Shown one piece after another: positions 48,898-61,552 of a stretch of 64,000 nucleotides of DNA. Origin of the DNA: Carallia brachiata (lineage: Eukaryota; Streptophyta; Magnoliopsida; Malpighiales; Rhizophoraceae). Position 1 is the stretch's first letter. The number at the start of each line of letters is the position of its first letter. Position numbers and translations under genes: made by a program. The stretch is taken from NCBI GenBank assembly GCA_021464245.1, contig JADCRB010000007.1:1242869-1306868 (forward strand), written 5' to 3'. Under the pieces are notes generated by a model. It was not told where the DNA came from and did not search any database. It worked only from the letters and a program-made list of their open reading frames with translations.

Positions 48898-49211
48898 TAA
48901 AGCATAAGACAATAAGCGGTTGAATAAAGTGACTGCAACGTACTAAATGTAGTTGGCTATTTTGATTTTGTTTTTGTTTTCTGTTTGTGCTTTACCCTGA
49001 TTTTACAGTTTCAGAAGGCTTACAATGACTCTTTGGAGTCGGATCACCTTCCACGTTGGGTTGAGGCTGCATTTAACCCCATAATTGAATCTATATACAA
49101 CAAAGAATACGTAGTTTCCCTTTTTTACCCACGGAACATCAATGGCAGTCCCACCTTCGGAAACCCATATTCATTCCACATATATAAACAAACCAAGAGA
49201 GAAGCAGGCAG

Positions 49212-52200
49212 TCAGGGTACTGAGGACTCTTTAAATGAAGTGGGAGTGTCCGGAGGTCTGCTATAAATATCACCAAAATGTAGTGCTATGTTCCCTCCTG
49301 CTTCCAAGTCATCATCTATGTAAGTAGTCCGGGATAACCTACGAGAACTTCTCCAATCCAAGTGTGGCTCTTGCTCCTCCATGCTTCTTTCTGAGAAAAT
49401 ATCATAATTTTTATCTGCAGTGTTGTGAATGTAATCATCAGGAGGCTCGAGAAAACTTGCTTCAGGCTGTCCACCTCGCGGGCTACTTCTATCCCACCAA
49501 TGACTCCCAGTAGGACGTGCAAAGTTGTTGGAATCCTGGCGTTGAAATACACTTTCCCTGAAGAAAGCATTAGAAGTAGAGGCCCCCAAATGGGACTCTA
49601 ATCTATCCTCGCTACGATGACCCCAGTATTCCTCTTCATATCTCACTTCGTTTTGAGCCAAGTCGGATGGCATCCAAAGATTTCCAGGACGTTGCCAGTC
49701 AGCTCAAATAACCTTTCTGGTTGGCTACCTATACGCAACCCCGGTGGGCCATGTAGGAGGCTCGGTTGAAGTATGAGGTCGAGAGGTGTAATACCAATCA
49801 AGAAGATATGGATGGCTTCTATGATCTGCATCGATCAGCCACAAAGAATCAAAGTGAAAGCCTGGGGTATGGTGTGGATTTCCCTTGAAAATGTGGCGTT
49901 TCTACCTCCAGGGCCTCTGAAATTGAGACCTCCTCTCCACGTTCGGGAAGGAGAATACACATTTCTAATTCCCTCTTCCTGCAACTTTTGCTCCTTAAAA
50001 GTTCTAAGATTTGACACAAACTGCTTTCCCTGAGTGTTCGGTTCCCACGAAAGATAGTTGCTATGAAAACTGCAACCAAAAAGCATAACGTGGGGTAAGA
50101 AATAAGATATTGCAAAAGAACGGTTAAAAAAAATAAATAACAACCACACTGCATCAAAAGAACAGATAGTGCACAACCACAGCACAAACACACACCCAAA
50201 ACGAAGAGAAACGGATTCTGATAATGGAAAAAGCAGAAGAAGATGGAATTTTGAATCACTGATTATCAATTCATAACATGACATTTCAAACCTCAAAAAT
50301 GATTTTTCTATCTTCCCCTGAGAGCTCCTCTGTCTGCGAGGCGTATTGCTGGGCGAGGCATAATTGCTATTGCCATGCATTTGAAAATCAAACGTGCTAA
50401 AACTGCCAAACAATGGATCTTTTCAACGTTAGAATGAAGCATGGCCAACAAATTGTTTCACAACTAACACATTGAAATCAGTAATTTCATTTCGAGAAAC
50501 AAAGAGAGATTGACCTGCAAACATGGCCAACACCTTCAATGTGAACTGTGAAATCCACAATGAACTGCAAGATGTCATCCACTCGCTGCAAGTAAAAAGA
50601 TGCAATGGTTCAAGAACTAGCACATATATATGAAGTAGATAGTCAATCAAAGAGTAAATGGGTGACTACCTTTGGGACAACAAATAGAAGCAAGAGCGGA
50701 GTGAGGAAAATGGACGCCATCTCCTCGAGTAGCATCATTCCAGTATACTGCATCACAAAATGAACACGTTAGCTGTACAGAATATCACTTAAAAGCTCTC
50801 TGCCAAATTCATTTTTACCTTCTCAAGTTTTGTTCTCCCGTTTTCATGAACGGAAGGTGTATGACCAATTGACCAGGTGGGTATGAGATTATTGTTGAAG
50901 AAACTAAACCTCGTATGGTCACATCGAATTCAACAATATTACCTGAAATAGGGTTTCAAACTCTATCCGGACAGCTTCTGTATTTTCTTTGCCCCGCCAT
51001 CTCTTTGGCATGTAATGTGTATGTTGGACCACCATAGTCATAGCGCCTTCAGGATCAAGGACTAGAAGTTCATCTGTAACTGCAGCCCGACTGATGGCTG
51101 TTATGGTCCCAAAAACAGCTGCATACCAGAACAAGTTGCGGCCGAATATCTGCATGATTAAAAAATAATGCAACAAAATTGCGCATAAACATGACAATGA
51201 TTACTTGACACAAGTCTAACATAATATCTTCAATAAACAAAAAGTACGAATATATTTACATGGCCCTCTAGTAGAGATTCCTCCAGAAATGCAATGATGA
51301 TCAAGATTGCAGCAAAGCCTCCAGAGACAAAAGAGATAAACTTTGCAATGATTGAAATGATAGGTGCGGGGAATTGCTTCAGATACTCTGATGCGTGGAC
51401 TGCACTGCTATTAATTCGATGCTTGAACAAATGGTCAACCTACAACACCAGATACAATACTAGTTCACAAATATTACAGAGATCAAAGGAACATTAAAGA
51501 TAGACCCCCAACTCATTCAGGACAAGGGCAAATAGAAGAAAAAATGTATGTTCTGAGATAAGCTCTATCACATAAAATAAAACATTCATACATCTAAACA
51601 AACATAAAACTCAGATGCCGAATGATCAGCGACATCTAGATCAGCGATATCTAGTAAATGGAGAAATTATGCAGTCAGAAATTATGTTCTGGAAAACATC
51701 CTCCCAGAGACGACGGGAGCCTTTTGCATAGAAAACCTTATTAATAGCATAACAAGAATCAAACGTGGTGCAAAAGTTGAGCTCGTGCATATCCTCACCA
51801 AAGTTCTGAAAATGGGCAGAGCCGAACCTATATTTTTTAGTGCCAGAAAATTAATTAAGGAAGGAAAAATAAATAAAATTGTACCTCATTGAATTCTCTA
51901 AATATCCACCTTGACAAATTTGACCATCTTCGAGATGATGCTGTGCTCGGATGATTGTAAAACTGTTCAGCATGCCTTAGGAACAGATAGACCAGCATGA
52001 ATATAACCAGAAATGGTGAAAGGACAAGCATTGCAAACCCAACTACCATAAGCCTTTTTTTTAATGTTTGCGGATTAGAAATGAAGTCCCTCCTGAGACA
52101 AAAGTTCCTGGAGAAAAAAGTTATTCCTATCAAAAGAGCACACTGACATAATATATAGCCAAAGATTGATTGAAATTAAGTATACCGATCAAACATGCTC

Positions 52201-53181
52201 TGCAGTATGCACCAATTCAATGTCCATTCAAGGGTTTTTGTTAATATTAGGCGATACTGTGTTCCGCTTGAGTCAATATTGATGGTAGGCCCAGCACCTG
52301 GAAACCATGACGAGATTGGAAAAGCAAGCACTCCTTTATTTATCATTCCAATCAAGTAGTTCTCCTTTCGCATCAGTCGCATCACCACATCATGAGCAGA
52401 AAGGTCTTTAACTACACAGAGCTGCTGTGAACTTTGTAATTGAACAACCTTCTCAAGAATCGTTGCCCATGGCATGGTTTGAATTTCATTGTCCGTGACA
52501 TGAAGACTGGAAAATGATAATGCAAAAGTAGTTAAAAAGAGAAGTCCTTACACGAAACATAAGAGATTGTCTCCATTCCATTATGAAAGATGACATGAAG
52601 CCTTACCTGTTGTAATAAAAGTGGCGGATCCCAAGAACATCCTTCAACTGGGCAAAAAATCTCAGAAAACTGACGATCCAATAGATGGAAAATAATCCCA
52701 AATATCCAAGGATCACAATTTTTGAGAGAGTCAGAGGGGTTAATGGATGCTGATGAAGAGCTTCCTTAGCAAGATCACAAGGCTTGATTCCAGATTCAAC
52801 AGCATCCATTCCACACTTAGCATTACGGAGACCATTCCAATCAACATATAATAAAAAAAATCCCGAGAAACAAATGGTGAAACCCAGGCTCAGAAGCTCA
52901 ACTATCCACTTTATGATGATGCACCAAAGCCCTTTCTCACGATAGTAACTATAAAGCCTTTCAAAGAACAGGTCTAGATCAGCAATTGGTTCCACATTCA
53001 AGCTCTCACCATTAAGAAGCCCCGAAGGGCTCTCACTACCAGGACTTGGTATCCTTCCATATGCGGACAATTCAATCTCTGGAGGCACATCCCCTAGCAA
53101 GCCTGTTGTCAGTGATGATTCAGTACGCAATCTCCATTTGAATCCGCGAGCATTAGAACCCTTTTGCCCACCAAACATCAT
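49212..53181 (-). CDS. ATG9: Autophagy-related protein 9, nine coding exons
   Basis: ATG9 is the multispanning lipid scramblase that supplies vesicles for autophagosome growth. Exons: 53181-52607, 52506-52186, 52107-51885, 51439-51260, 51149-50943, 50747-50670, 50585-50515, 50401-50292, 50069-49212. All introns are GT-AG, and phases agree up to exon 7. The protein begins MMFGGQKGSNARG and shows plant ATG9 blocks: PSPGSESPSGLLNGESLNV, DLDLFFERLYSYYREKGLW, TLEWTLNWCILQSMFD, YLFLRHAEQFYNHPSTASS, FGRNLFWYAAVFGTITAISR, MPKRWRGKEN. About six hydrophobic segments are visible. The hydrophilic tail ends LEAGGNIALHFGDIYSRPP. Frame breaks: one base seems missing at the exon 8 start (50399-50401) and another at 49882-49884; the frame is also disturbed around 49700-49735. 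Both sides stay family-like, so sequence errors are likely, though a decaying tail is possible. Confidence 0.92.
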
Positions 53182-53196
53182 TTGCAAACACTGTCA

Positions 53197-54730
53197 GCAG
53201 GCAAAAACAGCCAGTCCATTCCCCAAACCACATAAATGGTTAAGTCATTTCCTGGAAAGAAGAAAAAAGTACACCAATCTCATAACCAAAAAATTTCCAG
53301 ATTCATGTATATTCAGTAAAAAGAATCAAAGACAATTAGACAATGACAGAATTATCAAGGATCAGCACATGAATTTGAGCAAAACTTTGCAAAGAAACGA
53401 CCCAAATATCAAGTGAATTACATCTGAGTTGTTGCAAATTATAAGTTTGCAAGAACACAGGTATACAGCGATGATTATAGATCCTAATGTTATCAAACTT
53501 ATGAGCACAAGTTAGCAATAGCATTGGCTTCCAGTTAGGACATTGCATACACTTTTGCCATTATACGCCAGAATAGCATATTGCAGATTTAAAAAATCAA
53601 ACCATAAAGATGATGATGACCATAAAATCTTGCAACCTTTTTTATGTGTTGGGGGGGGGGGGGGGGGGGGAGTTTGGGGGTGGGGGGTTGTGTAAAAGCA
53701 CTGGCCTGCTACTTTAACAAGTAATGATAATCAAATTCAGAGACTGAAAAAGCTCCAGCTTTCACAAGAGAAAAATAAATCAGTTCACTAACCGTTTAAG
53801 TAGGCAATGCAACACGGTGAATGAGTGTATGCACAGATTTCACAGACCCACGAATGCAATCAGAGCCTCTGCAGGCAAAATATCACAGACATATAAACCC
53901 CCTGAACAAATTAGAGCCTCAACTAAGAAAACAATTAATTTCTCATGTCTCAGTAGCCTGTGTAGGAAAAACCCAGAAAAAGAAAATCGAATGCTATCTA
54001 AAGTTTGATCGGATAAATTTTCTAGGAGATAAAAACCTGTCCCACCGCCCCGGCATAGCACTTCGCTTACAGTGTTAGGGCTCTGTAACATCTATCTCAA
54101 AAGAAGCAAGGACATTCTATTACGCCAAAAGCTTCTAGCCACAATAAGCGTTAATAACAAGTGAATAGAAATTGCCCACATCGATCATCAATTAAAGAAA
54201 CAATTTAACTAAACCTCAAGGGCACAAAATAGTTACATAAAAAACCAACGTTGCAAACAAATAGAATTCGACTCTAAACTATCAAGGGGAGCGCTCCAAA
54301 CAATAATTATGAATTCAAAACTAAAAAAGGACGAAATTTACCTGCGACCCACAAAAGAACAACTTTGAATCAATCACGGAGAAGGAAAAAATGGCAAAAA
54401 CCCAGCAACACCCACTAAGATTTATAGTACGGCAATCGAAAAGAACTGTAAAACGAGGCCAGAAAAAAGGCGATACCGTTACATGGTCTATCAAAGAAAT
54501 CGAAGCAAAACTGAATAATTGCCCAAATAAATTGAGTAAAAACCGGAAAAAAAAAAAAGGAAAGAAGAAAAGAAAAAAAGTGGGGGGAAGGAAGGGATCA
54601 AGGAATCAAGAATTACCCAGAAGAAAAATGCTTTCTTGGGGCCGCCTTCTTCTTGCTTCTCTCTCTCTCTCTTCTTCTATGTCCGTCTCCGCCTTGTTTA
54701 TTGTTCGTGAAATTGTCTCAACAGGGAGAC
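53197..54730 (-). other. ATG9 leader with probable 5' UTR intron
   Basis: A possible acceptor (gctgacag, about 53197) precedes the ATG, and a possible donor (tctgggtaattc on the minus strand) lies at about 54613, next to a CT/GA-rich leader at 54620-54730. The intron would be about 1.4 kb. The Lys-rich plus-strand ORF at 54391-54744 overlaps this leader and is not supported. Confidence 0.4.
53651..53686. repeat. Poly(G) run with G-quadruplex potential
   Basis: Twenty consecutive G, then agttt, ggggg, t, gggggg on the plus strand, within the presumed 5' UTR intron of ATG9. Similar runs occur at 9197-9217 and 28231-28251. Long poly(G) may be misassembled. Confidence 0.85.
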
Positions 54731-54740
54731 GTAAAGCTGA

Positions 54741-55084
54741 ATGATAACCCCATGCCCCTGCCTTTGGTTTATTTAATTTCTTTTTATTTTATTTTGGCTG
54801 TTGAATTAAATGATTAATTTCATGTCAAAAAAATTAAATGATTAATTAAAAAAAAAAAGGGAAAATAAAGAAAGAAAAAGAAGAGGCTTTGGCCGAGCAG
54901 GACTAGGTGAAGAACTCCTTTACGCATTCGGAGTTTCCAACAATGACACGAAGACAGACAGCTTCTTCCTTTGGTTTTCTTGCGCTTCGTTAATCAGCGC
55001 ATTTGCTTGACCGACGACACGTACTACGTGAATGTTTCCCAAAGAAAAGGAAAAGACAATAATAAAAAAAAGGGGTTGTACCCA

Positions 55085-55115
<31 letters not shown>

Positions 55116-57137
55116 GTTATTATTCATTTAGAAAACTTAAATTTTTAAAAAATTTTGTAATTAAATTCTAAATCCTTTTGTCGGAGTTTCTAAACAAATT
55201 TTAAACTTTTAATATTTATTTTATAGGTGTCTTGTTTTGGACAAGAATTGATCAAATTTACAGATTCGTAGTTTGACTTAAAGAAAACATTGTAGAAATA
55301 TTCAAATACATACTAAAAAACATAAGAATACGTTATTTTTTTATTTTTTATTTTTTTTACATATAAAACATAAAAATCATTTTTTTTTGCAAATTTTGAA
55401 ATATAATTTTTACTTTTTATATGTAGGAGAAATAAAAAAAAAGAATTAAAATGCACATGAGGACATAACTTATGACGTATTCAAGTGTTTTTGATACTAT
55501 TTCCATTAAGTTAAATTACGTATCCAACAATTTGATTAATTTCTATTAAACAAAGAGTTATATAGAGTAAAAATTGAAGGCATTTTAATAATTTCCGAAC
55601 TCAAAAGAATTTTAAGACTTAATGCAAAAAAATCTTCAAAAGTTTACCAATTATCCCTGATAAATAAATAAATAAATATATATATATCATTATTGTTGTG
55701 GGCCTTGTTAAGCAGGCTTCTCTGCCCCTGGGCTTTACTTGGACTTGGGCTTGTAATCCACTGGACCCAAGTTGGCTTAGATTACAAAAAAAACAAAAAC
55801 AAAATGGTCATTGGAAGCCTTGATCCTTAAAACAAATAAACTAAACACAACCTACTTATTGACGAAGGAAATGCGTGCAGTGACTAGCTTTCGAAGCAAA
55901 GGACACCTAATTTTTGTCTAAAAAAAAGGACATCTAATTTACCCAGAAAATAAAATAAAATAAAAAGAGGACTTGTTGACTTGTCGATTAGGACCAGATA
56001 TAATTATGTCTCGTTCTGGCTTGAGGGAACACTGCCAGTTCATGTTCTTTCTCGGAACAAGACACACAGGTGTTGGCTACAGGCTTGGACATTTGCTTGC
56101 AAGGAGTCGCCGACACGGATGAGTTTTGTTTTGCAAGGTTACTAAGGTAGTTTCCACTCTTTATTTTGGTTAAACGTCGATACATACCTTCAAATTTAGT
56201 ATTTTAATTAATATCTTGATTAAAATTAATATTAATATTTTTAAAACAAAATTAATAACTTTTAAAAATAAAAAAATAACAGATGTTTCAAAATTATCAT
56301 TTTTATTTTAAAAATATCAATTTTAATTTTAATCGAAACAGTAACTGAGATACTAAATTTGAGGACATTAATATTTTCTCATTTTTGTTTCTATTTACAA
56401 TAGAATAACTTAATTTCTCAAAAGAAAAAAAAAACCTCTCTTAAAAATTTTCTTTGGTTCAGTTTGTTAAGAGCAAATAATGTTCAATTGTTAAATTTCA
56501 AATTGCCATGCACACAATTATGTGTATTTCATTTTTCAATTAAATTCAAAATTTTACACTTGCATACCATTTTAAAGTCTGAGTTTGACAAGATTTGTTG
56601 TCTTTTGAATAAATGTTATCTTTTTTAATAATAAACTGTTACTCGTTATTTTTTTATGATTTAGACACAAGTTTTTATTCTAAAATGAGCATGAGACATT
56701 AGATTCGACCATAACTCTCCTCATGGGAATCTAAGCCAGAACGAAATCGAAAACTCAACTAATTGTGGGTTATGGAACTAGTAAGTTGCAATCCTGTCTG
56801 GGGTTGGTGTATAATGTATTGAGAGGGAGAAGGCTCATTTGATATCTTTTAGATGGTTGGTTGTAGTTCTTAAGAAATAGCTTAATGATGACTTATAACT
56901 CAAATAACACGATGACATTATGAATTCTTTATTTTTTGGTTTTTTTTTTTTTTTTGGAAATCTTATATTTTTATTTATTATTTTAGTATAATTTATTTAT
57001 AATTTTATATTAAAAATTTTAATTTTTAATTTTTTTTGATAAAACTACAAATAAATTATATTTATTATATAATATAAAATTATGAATAACTTATAAAAAT
57101 AAAAAAATAAAACAAATTAAAAATTGTGTTTTTTTTT
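54741..57137. other. Intergenic, no gene recognised
   Basis: AT-rich, with an (AAT)n microsatellite at about 55086-55114. No coding signal. Confidence 0.6.
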
Positions 57138-58928
57138 AGTTAATTATTTAAAAAATCATGAATTTTAGTAAAAATAACAAATATATCATAAATTTCGTAA
57201 GAATTTTTTCAAACAAATATATCACGCCGTTGAGCAGTTCCAACCAAAATAATGACATATCATACTGAGCTGACATTAATGCTGACGTGTAACATAAACC
57301 TTTGTAAAGTAAGAGCCACATCAACTCCCCCTAATATTTAAGCTTGATGGATCTAAAGACTCAATTCAATATCGATATGTTTAAATTAATTTTATCAAAC
57401 AAATTAATTAAAAAAACAAATTAAATGATTTTTAGTTTTGGGTTAAATTAATGAATTTCAGTATTGAAGAAACAGAAACTCAAGACCCATTTTTCTCTTA
57501 CCCTGAAGCAAACAAAAGCCCCAAAATTGAAAATCTAAAGCGAAATTCAAATAGCAAAACCTGCTTTTTTATCGCTTCTGTTTGGAAACACAACCCATCA
57601 TGCTGAATCCCAGACATGTAATTCCTCACTTCCTTCCTTATCATCTCTTGCATCATCGCCAGAAACTCTGTACTGAAGGACTGCTTGTCAATCTCACCAC
57701 GAAACCCACCACCGTTTTCTTGTGTCAACGGAGCTTGCTGCAATGGCGCCGTGGTTGTCGGAGCTGAAACTGGTACCTGAGCTGGTGCCTCGGGTGTCTC
57801 GACAATGTGATTCGAGATCGGATTCAAATTTATTGTATGATTGGATCCGAACACGGAAGCAAGGGTTTCATTCGAGGCCTCGCATGAATTGGATTCGAGC
57901 AGAGAAAGGCTAAGCAAGGTAGGCGAATATGTAGTAGATGAAAGGGCATCAATGGAGGACAGGCTCAGCGAGAGAAGAGAAACGATTCTAGCCAATGGCC
58001 TGTAGACCGGAGAGGAAGCAACGTCGGGCAAGCTGGAATCGCTCAAGTCAGATCCTAATGGGCTGTTAGGTTGGTTCAAATGGAGACCCAAGAAATTAGT
58101 ACCCGCGTCGAGACTGGCGAATCTTCTAAGAGGCTGTTGGGGATGCGCGTTATTGTTTATTAAGTCCTCAGAAATAGAAGAGCTTTTCAGCTTGAGGGTG
58201 GAGTTCCAGTGGCTCTTGATAGCATTATCGATGCAGCCATTGAGGAGGCGAGCGATGGTGGCGCATTTGTTGCCGAAGCAAGTGTGGGCCCTGATGATGG
58301 TCTCGTCCTCTCCCAATTGATCCATCGATGCTGAATGCTACTCCATAAGGATTGTATAGAATATTCCTCATTTTTATGTTTGCCATGATGGCAAATGTCA
58401 GATGCTTAGATAAGTTGGATGATTGAAAAGCAATTGGACTTGGTTAAATAAGTTGTCCAAGGGGTGGGGAAATTTTCAAAGAATTGAGATTCAGGGTTTG
58501 ATTTTACTTTAGGTTTTTCATTTTGGTACTTTTGTTTTGCTTCGGGTTAAGAAACAGGTTTTTAAAAAATAGATTTTCTTAAATGCCGAAATTCATTTAC
58601 TTAGCTCAAAACTAAAAATTATTATATTTACTTTTCTTAATTGAGTTATTTGATAAAATTAATTTAAACATATTGGTATTAGATTGGACCTCTAGGTCCA
58701 TCAAACCCATATTAGGTGGAACTAATGTGATTCTTACATAATAAAGGTTTATGTTACACGTCAGCTATAATGTCAGTTCAGTGTAACATGTCATCAACTT
58801 AGCCGGAATTGCTTGACGGAGTGATATATTTGTAAAAAAAAATTTATGAAATCTAAATTATAAATTTTAAAAAATCATGATATATTTATTATTTCTTATA
58901 AAATTGCTGATTTTTTAAGTAATTAACC
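57138..58928. mobile_element. Pack-MULE-like element carrying a MYB fragment (1791 bp)
   Basis: Inverted terminal repeats of about 340-360 bp enclose a gene fragment: left arm 57138 to about 57475, right arm about 58570 to 58928. The outer ends are agttaattatttaaaaaatc and, as reverse complement, ggttaattacttaaaaaatc. Further in, both arms share tgacgtgtaacataaacctt, atatgtttaaattaatttta and aatgaatttc. Nine T on the left (57129-57137) and eleven T on the right (from 58929) allow a 9-bp target-site duplication, as Mutator elements make, but T runs are weak evidence. The only coding content is the MYB-like frame; no transposase is present. Long inverted repeats plus a captured host gene define a Pack-MULE. 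Confidence 0.82.
57498..58325 (-). pseudogene. Truncated R2R3-MYB (subgroup 22) captured by a MULE
   Basis: An open frame of 275 codons, but only part of a MYB. Repeat R2 and the start of R3 are missing. What remains (residues about 5-45: DETIIRAHTCFGNKCATIAR, NAIKSHWNSTLKLK) matches R3 of MYB44/70/73/77-type proteins, with the second R3 tryptophan changed to Cys (GNKCATIA). Downstream are subgroup 22 features: NSPLGSDLSDSSLPDV, VYRPLAR, an LSLSL stretch like an EAR repressor motif, and MMQEMIRKEVRNYMSGI. The last 20 residues (after TEAIKKQ) are unrelated and run up to the inverted repeat. DNA binding is unlikely. It lies inside the element at 57138-58928. It may be transcribed and could act as a dominant-negative protein or an siRNA source; that is speculation. 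Confidence 0.85.
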
Positions 58929-59150
58929 TTTTTTTTTTTCCCCTCGTTGAACTAAACATTTTCACCGTCAGCGGTGAAGAAAAGAGACATTTTATTAAAA
59001 AGAAATAAAAAATAAAAAAAAGAACCCACATTCTGCCCGCCAAGAAAACCCCAAAATCTACCGTTATCTTTTTTCTGTCAAATTCCGCAAATCTAACGGC
59101 CACGAATATTTCTCTCTTGATCGCTCTCTCTCTCTCTCTCTGTACTAGCA

Positions 59151-61018
59151 ATGAGCTCCTTGTACCCGTCCCCATCGCCGATTGCTCGCAAGTCGAAAAA
59201 GAAAGCGCCTCCAGTCCACCTTTACGATCAAAACCCCCAAATCCCATAGCCACCGAAACACCAGATAAGCAGCCAGCGGAGCTTCCCCGCCGCCTTCAGA
59301 ACCGTAACGTGGTGATTTCCGTGGAGGAACTCCGTCAAATCACTCAAGGAAAAACCGAGATGCGCCCCACCGCAGTCACTCCGCTCAGATCGCCAAATCC
59401 TCATGGAGGCAGATTGCGTGCTAGCCCGATGACTCCACCTCCACCTCCACCTCCGAACGGAAATCCGGCGATGCTGCCGGTGACGGGGCCACAAATTTTC
59501 CTGCGCAGAAAGATTAAAATGTCTTGCCTCCAGATAATTCGATCCGGTTTTTCGATTGAAGGTCTTGATGTCTACTTTCCACTCCTCTTTTTTCTTTGCA
59601 ATTTGTTTCAGATTTGAGTTCTAGGTTTTAGCCTTATTTCTTGTTCTCGCAATTTTTGTCGGCTGCAATTTGATTTGTCTTTTGACAAGTGTAATGATGC
59701 CTACAATTTTGACCGATATGCTTAGAGTGTTGGTGTTTAGAGGAGATTTTCTTACCGATATCTAGCTTAGTTGAAATATATGTTACCCGAGGCGATTGAG
59801 ATGAATAAAGTACTTATGTTTGATGAGCGGACCAGTTGTTTGAAACCAGATCTTCATTTTACTATAAATGCTGATGCTATAGAATATAAGGGGAAGTTGG
59901 AATTCGGAAGTAAGAACATGCACTTGAGGAAGGTTTTCGGTGCGCGGCTTGTAGATTCTTATGAAGTGAGCCCTTGGGTACATATGGTTTTGTTGTCGTT
60001 TTTGTTTCTTGTGTCGCTGACCTTTTTCCATTTAGTGCCTCGAATGCATACTGTATGGGTTGTATACTTGGTTTCAAATTGAAGTTCCCAAAATTTGCAA
60101 AATTTTGTATACATGTTAGTTCATATATGTGATATTTATAGCTTAATTCACTAATAGATATATGCTTCTTCTGGTAAAATGCTATTTTGCTAAACAAGGC
60201 TTCTAATGCCTTCAGGCTGATGAAATTCCGGAGGAAATGTTGCCAGAGCCATTCGAACAATCGAAGCGTGATCCAAGTTATTACATGACTGAGACACCTA
60301 CAACCTCCAGCATCTGTTGAAACATCAACTTACGTACATCAAGGAGAAGGCTCCACATCTTCGTTGCCCACAGAAAATGAAGCACTTGATAAAACCAACA
60401 AGTAGCAGCATCTCACTTCTCGCAATCTTTCCGGAGGCACTTCTCCCATAAAGTTGCAGATGCTGAAGCAGAAAACAGTCCCCAAGAGTCTCCAAAAGCT
60501 TGCCTTCAACATTCTGTTTTTCTTGCTTCAGAGCCAAGACCCAACAAAATCACCTCCGATGAGGAAGCTTCTTGTCCTTCTTCACCAATTCAAGTATCAT
60601 CTAGACTAACTAACCACAGAAAACCTTCATCAACTATCTCTTCTCCAACTGCTGCTTCTGCACCTTGTCTACTGGCAACTCCAAGCAAAGAGGTACAACA
60701 AATGAACAGCAGAGATGGCTCTCCCACCAAAATGGCTTCCTCTAATCAACTCCTGTGAAACTTGCCCCCACTCCTGCCAGGTTAATATCTAGCACACCTG
60801 TATTTCGTCCAACCAAAAGATGCTATGCAAGCCCTGACGATGATTCTGCCAGCTTAGCAAACAAACAGGTTAGGTGTACTCGGGGAATCAGGTCATTGAT
60901 ATTTGACACACTTGTGGAGAATGTTCTGGATGAGCAAAATGAGATTGAGGATGTATCTGCTGACAATGATATCCTGAAAATTCTTCCAGAGGGTCTCGTC
61001 CAATCAGTAAGCCCTTGA
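59151..61018 (+). pseudogene. CDT1: Decayed CDT1 replication-licensing gene
   Basis: CDT1 loads MCM helicases at origins and is inhibited by geminin. Recognisable pieces occur in order: an N-terminus starting MSSLYPSPSPIARKSKKKAP (59151); PDKQPAELPRRLQNRNVVIS one frame over; a degraded trace of the first winged-helix region; LKYMLPEAIEMNKVLMFDER, KPDLHFTINADAIEY and LRKVFGARLVDS (59771-59965); DEIPEEMLPEPFEQSKRD after an acceptor near 60213; and KLAPTPARLISSTPVFRPTK through DNDILKILPEGL (60759-61000). Lesions: a frameshift near 59240, in-frame TAG at 59738-59740 and 59768-59770 (the second replacing Gln of LAQLKYM), further frame breaks at about 60315 and 60750, and loss of the C-terminal MCM-binding domain. 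The stop codons argue for real decay. Confidence 0.82.
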
Positions 61019-61019
61019 G

Positions 61020-61552
61020 CTCTTAGACATGATCAGTAGGTTCATTGTCAATTAAGTTGTAGATATAAACTAGCAGGAGAGCTATTTTATACCCCTAGTT
61101 TTTGTACACGTGCTTTGCATGTGAATCGCAACAGTTTTCTAATAAAGAATTTGAAGAAAACTTTATTAAAGGAAATGAAATTCTGCATGGTTAATATGTT
61201 GGAATATGATTCACATGCTTTGTGATGGGTTCCTATTGCAATTCTGATCATATAAAAAAATGGTTGCAAATGCGATAGTAAGTGGAGTGGCAATGAGGCC
61301 AGAATACTCTGTTTCTTTTTTTTTTTTCCCTTAGTCTTCAATCATAAATCAAGTTGGGAACAGTAGACATAAAGTTTCAAATGAGCCTTCCCTAATTATT
61401 GTTACTGTATTACTATGAAGATAATGATTAGTATGGTAGCTTGAGGCATAAATTTTAGACTCCTTTTTTTGATGTGGTTCTGTCGTGTCATGGTAGATTG
61501 GTGCCTTGCAGATTTGTCCTCCACTGCCTGTTGACCAATTCTGTTAGACATT
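61020..61552. other. Convergent intergenic stretch between CDT1 relic and WAT1 gene
   Basis: No continuation of CDT1 coding sequence and no other gene is seen. It probably includes the 3' UTR of the WAT1-related gene. Confidence 0.6.

Noticed and set aside
49643..49831. 62-codon minus-strand ORF as a separate gene
   Set aside because: It is one of the alternative frames of the last ATG9 exon around the frame breaks.
54391..54744. Lys/Arg-rich ORF of 117 codons
   Set aside because: Antisense to the ATG9 leader; composition follows A-rich tracts.
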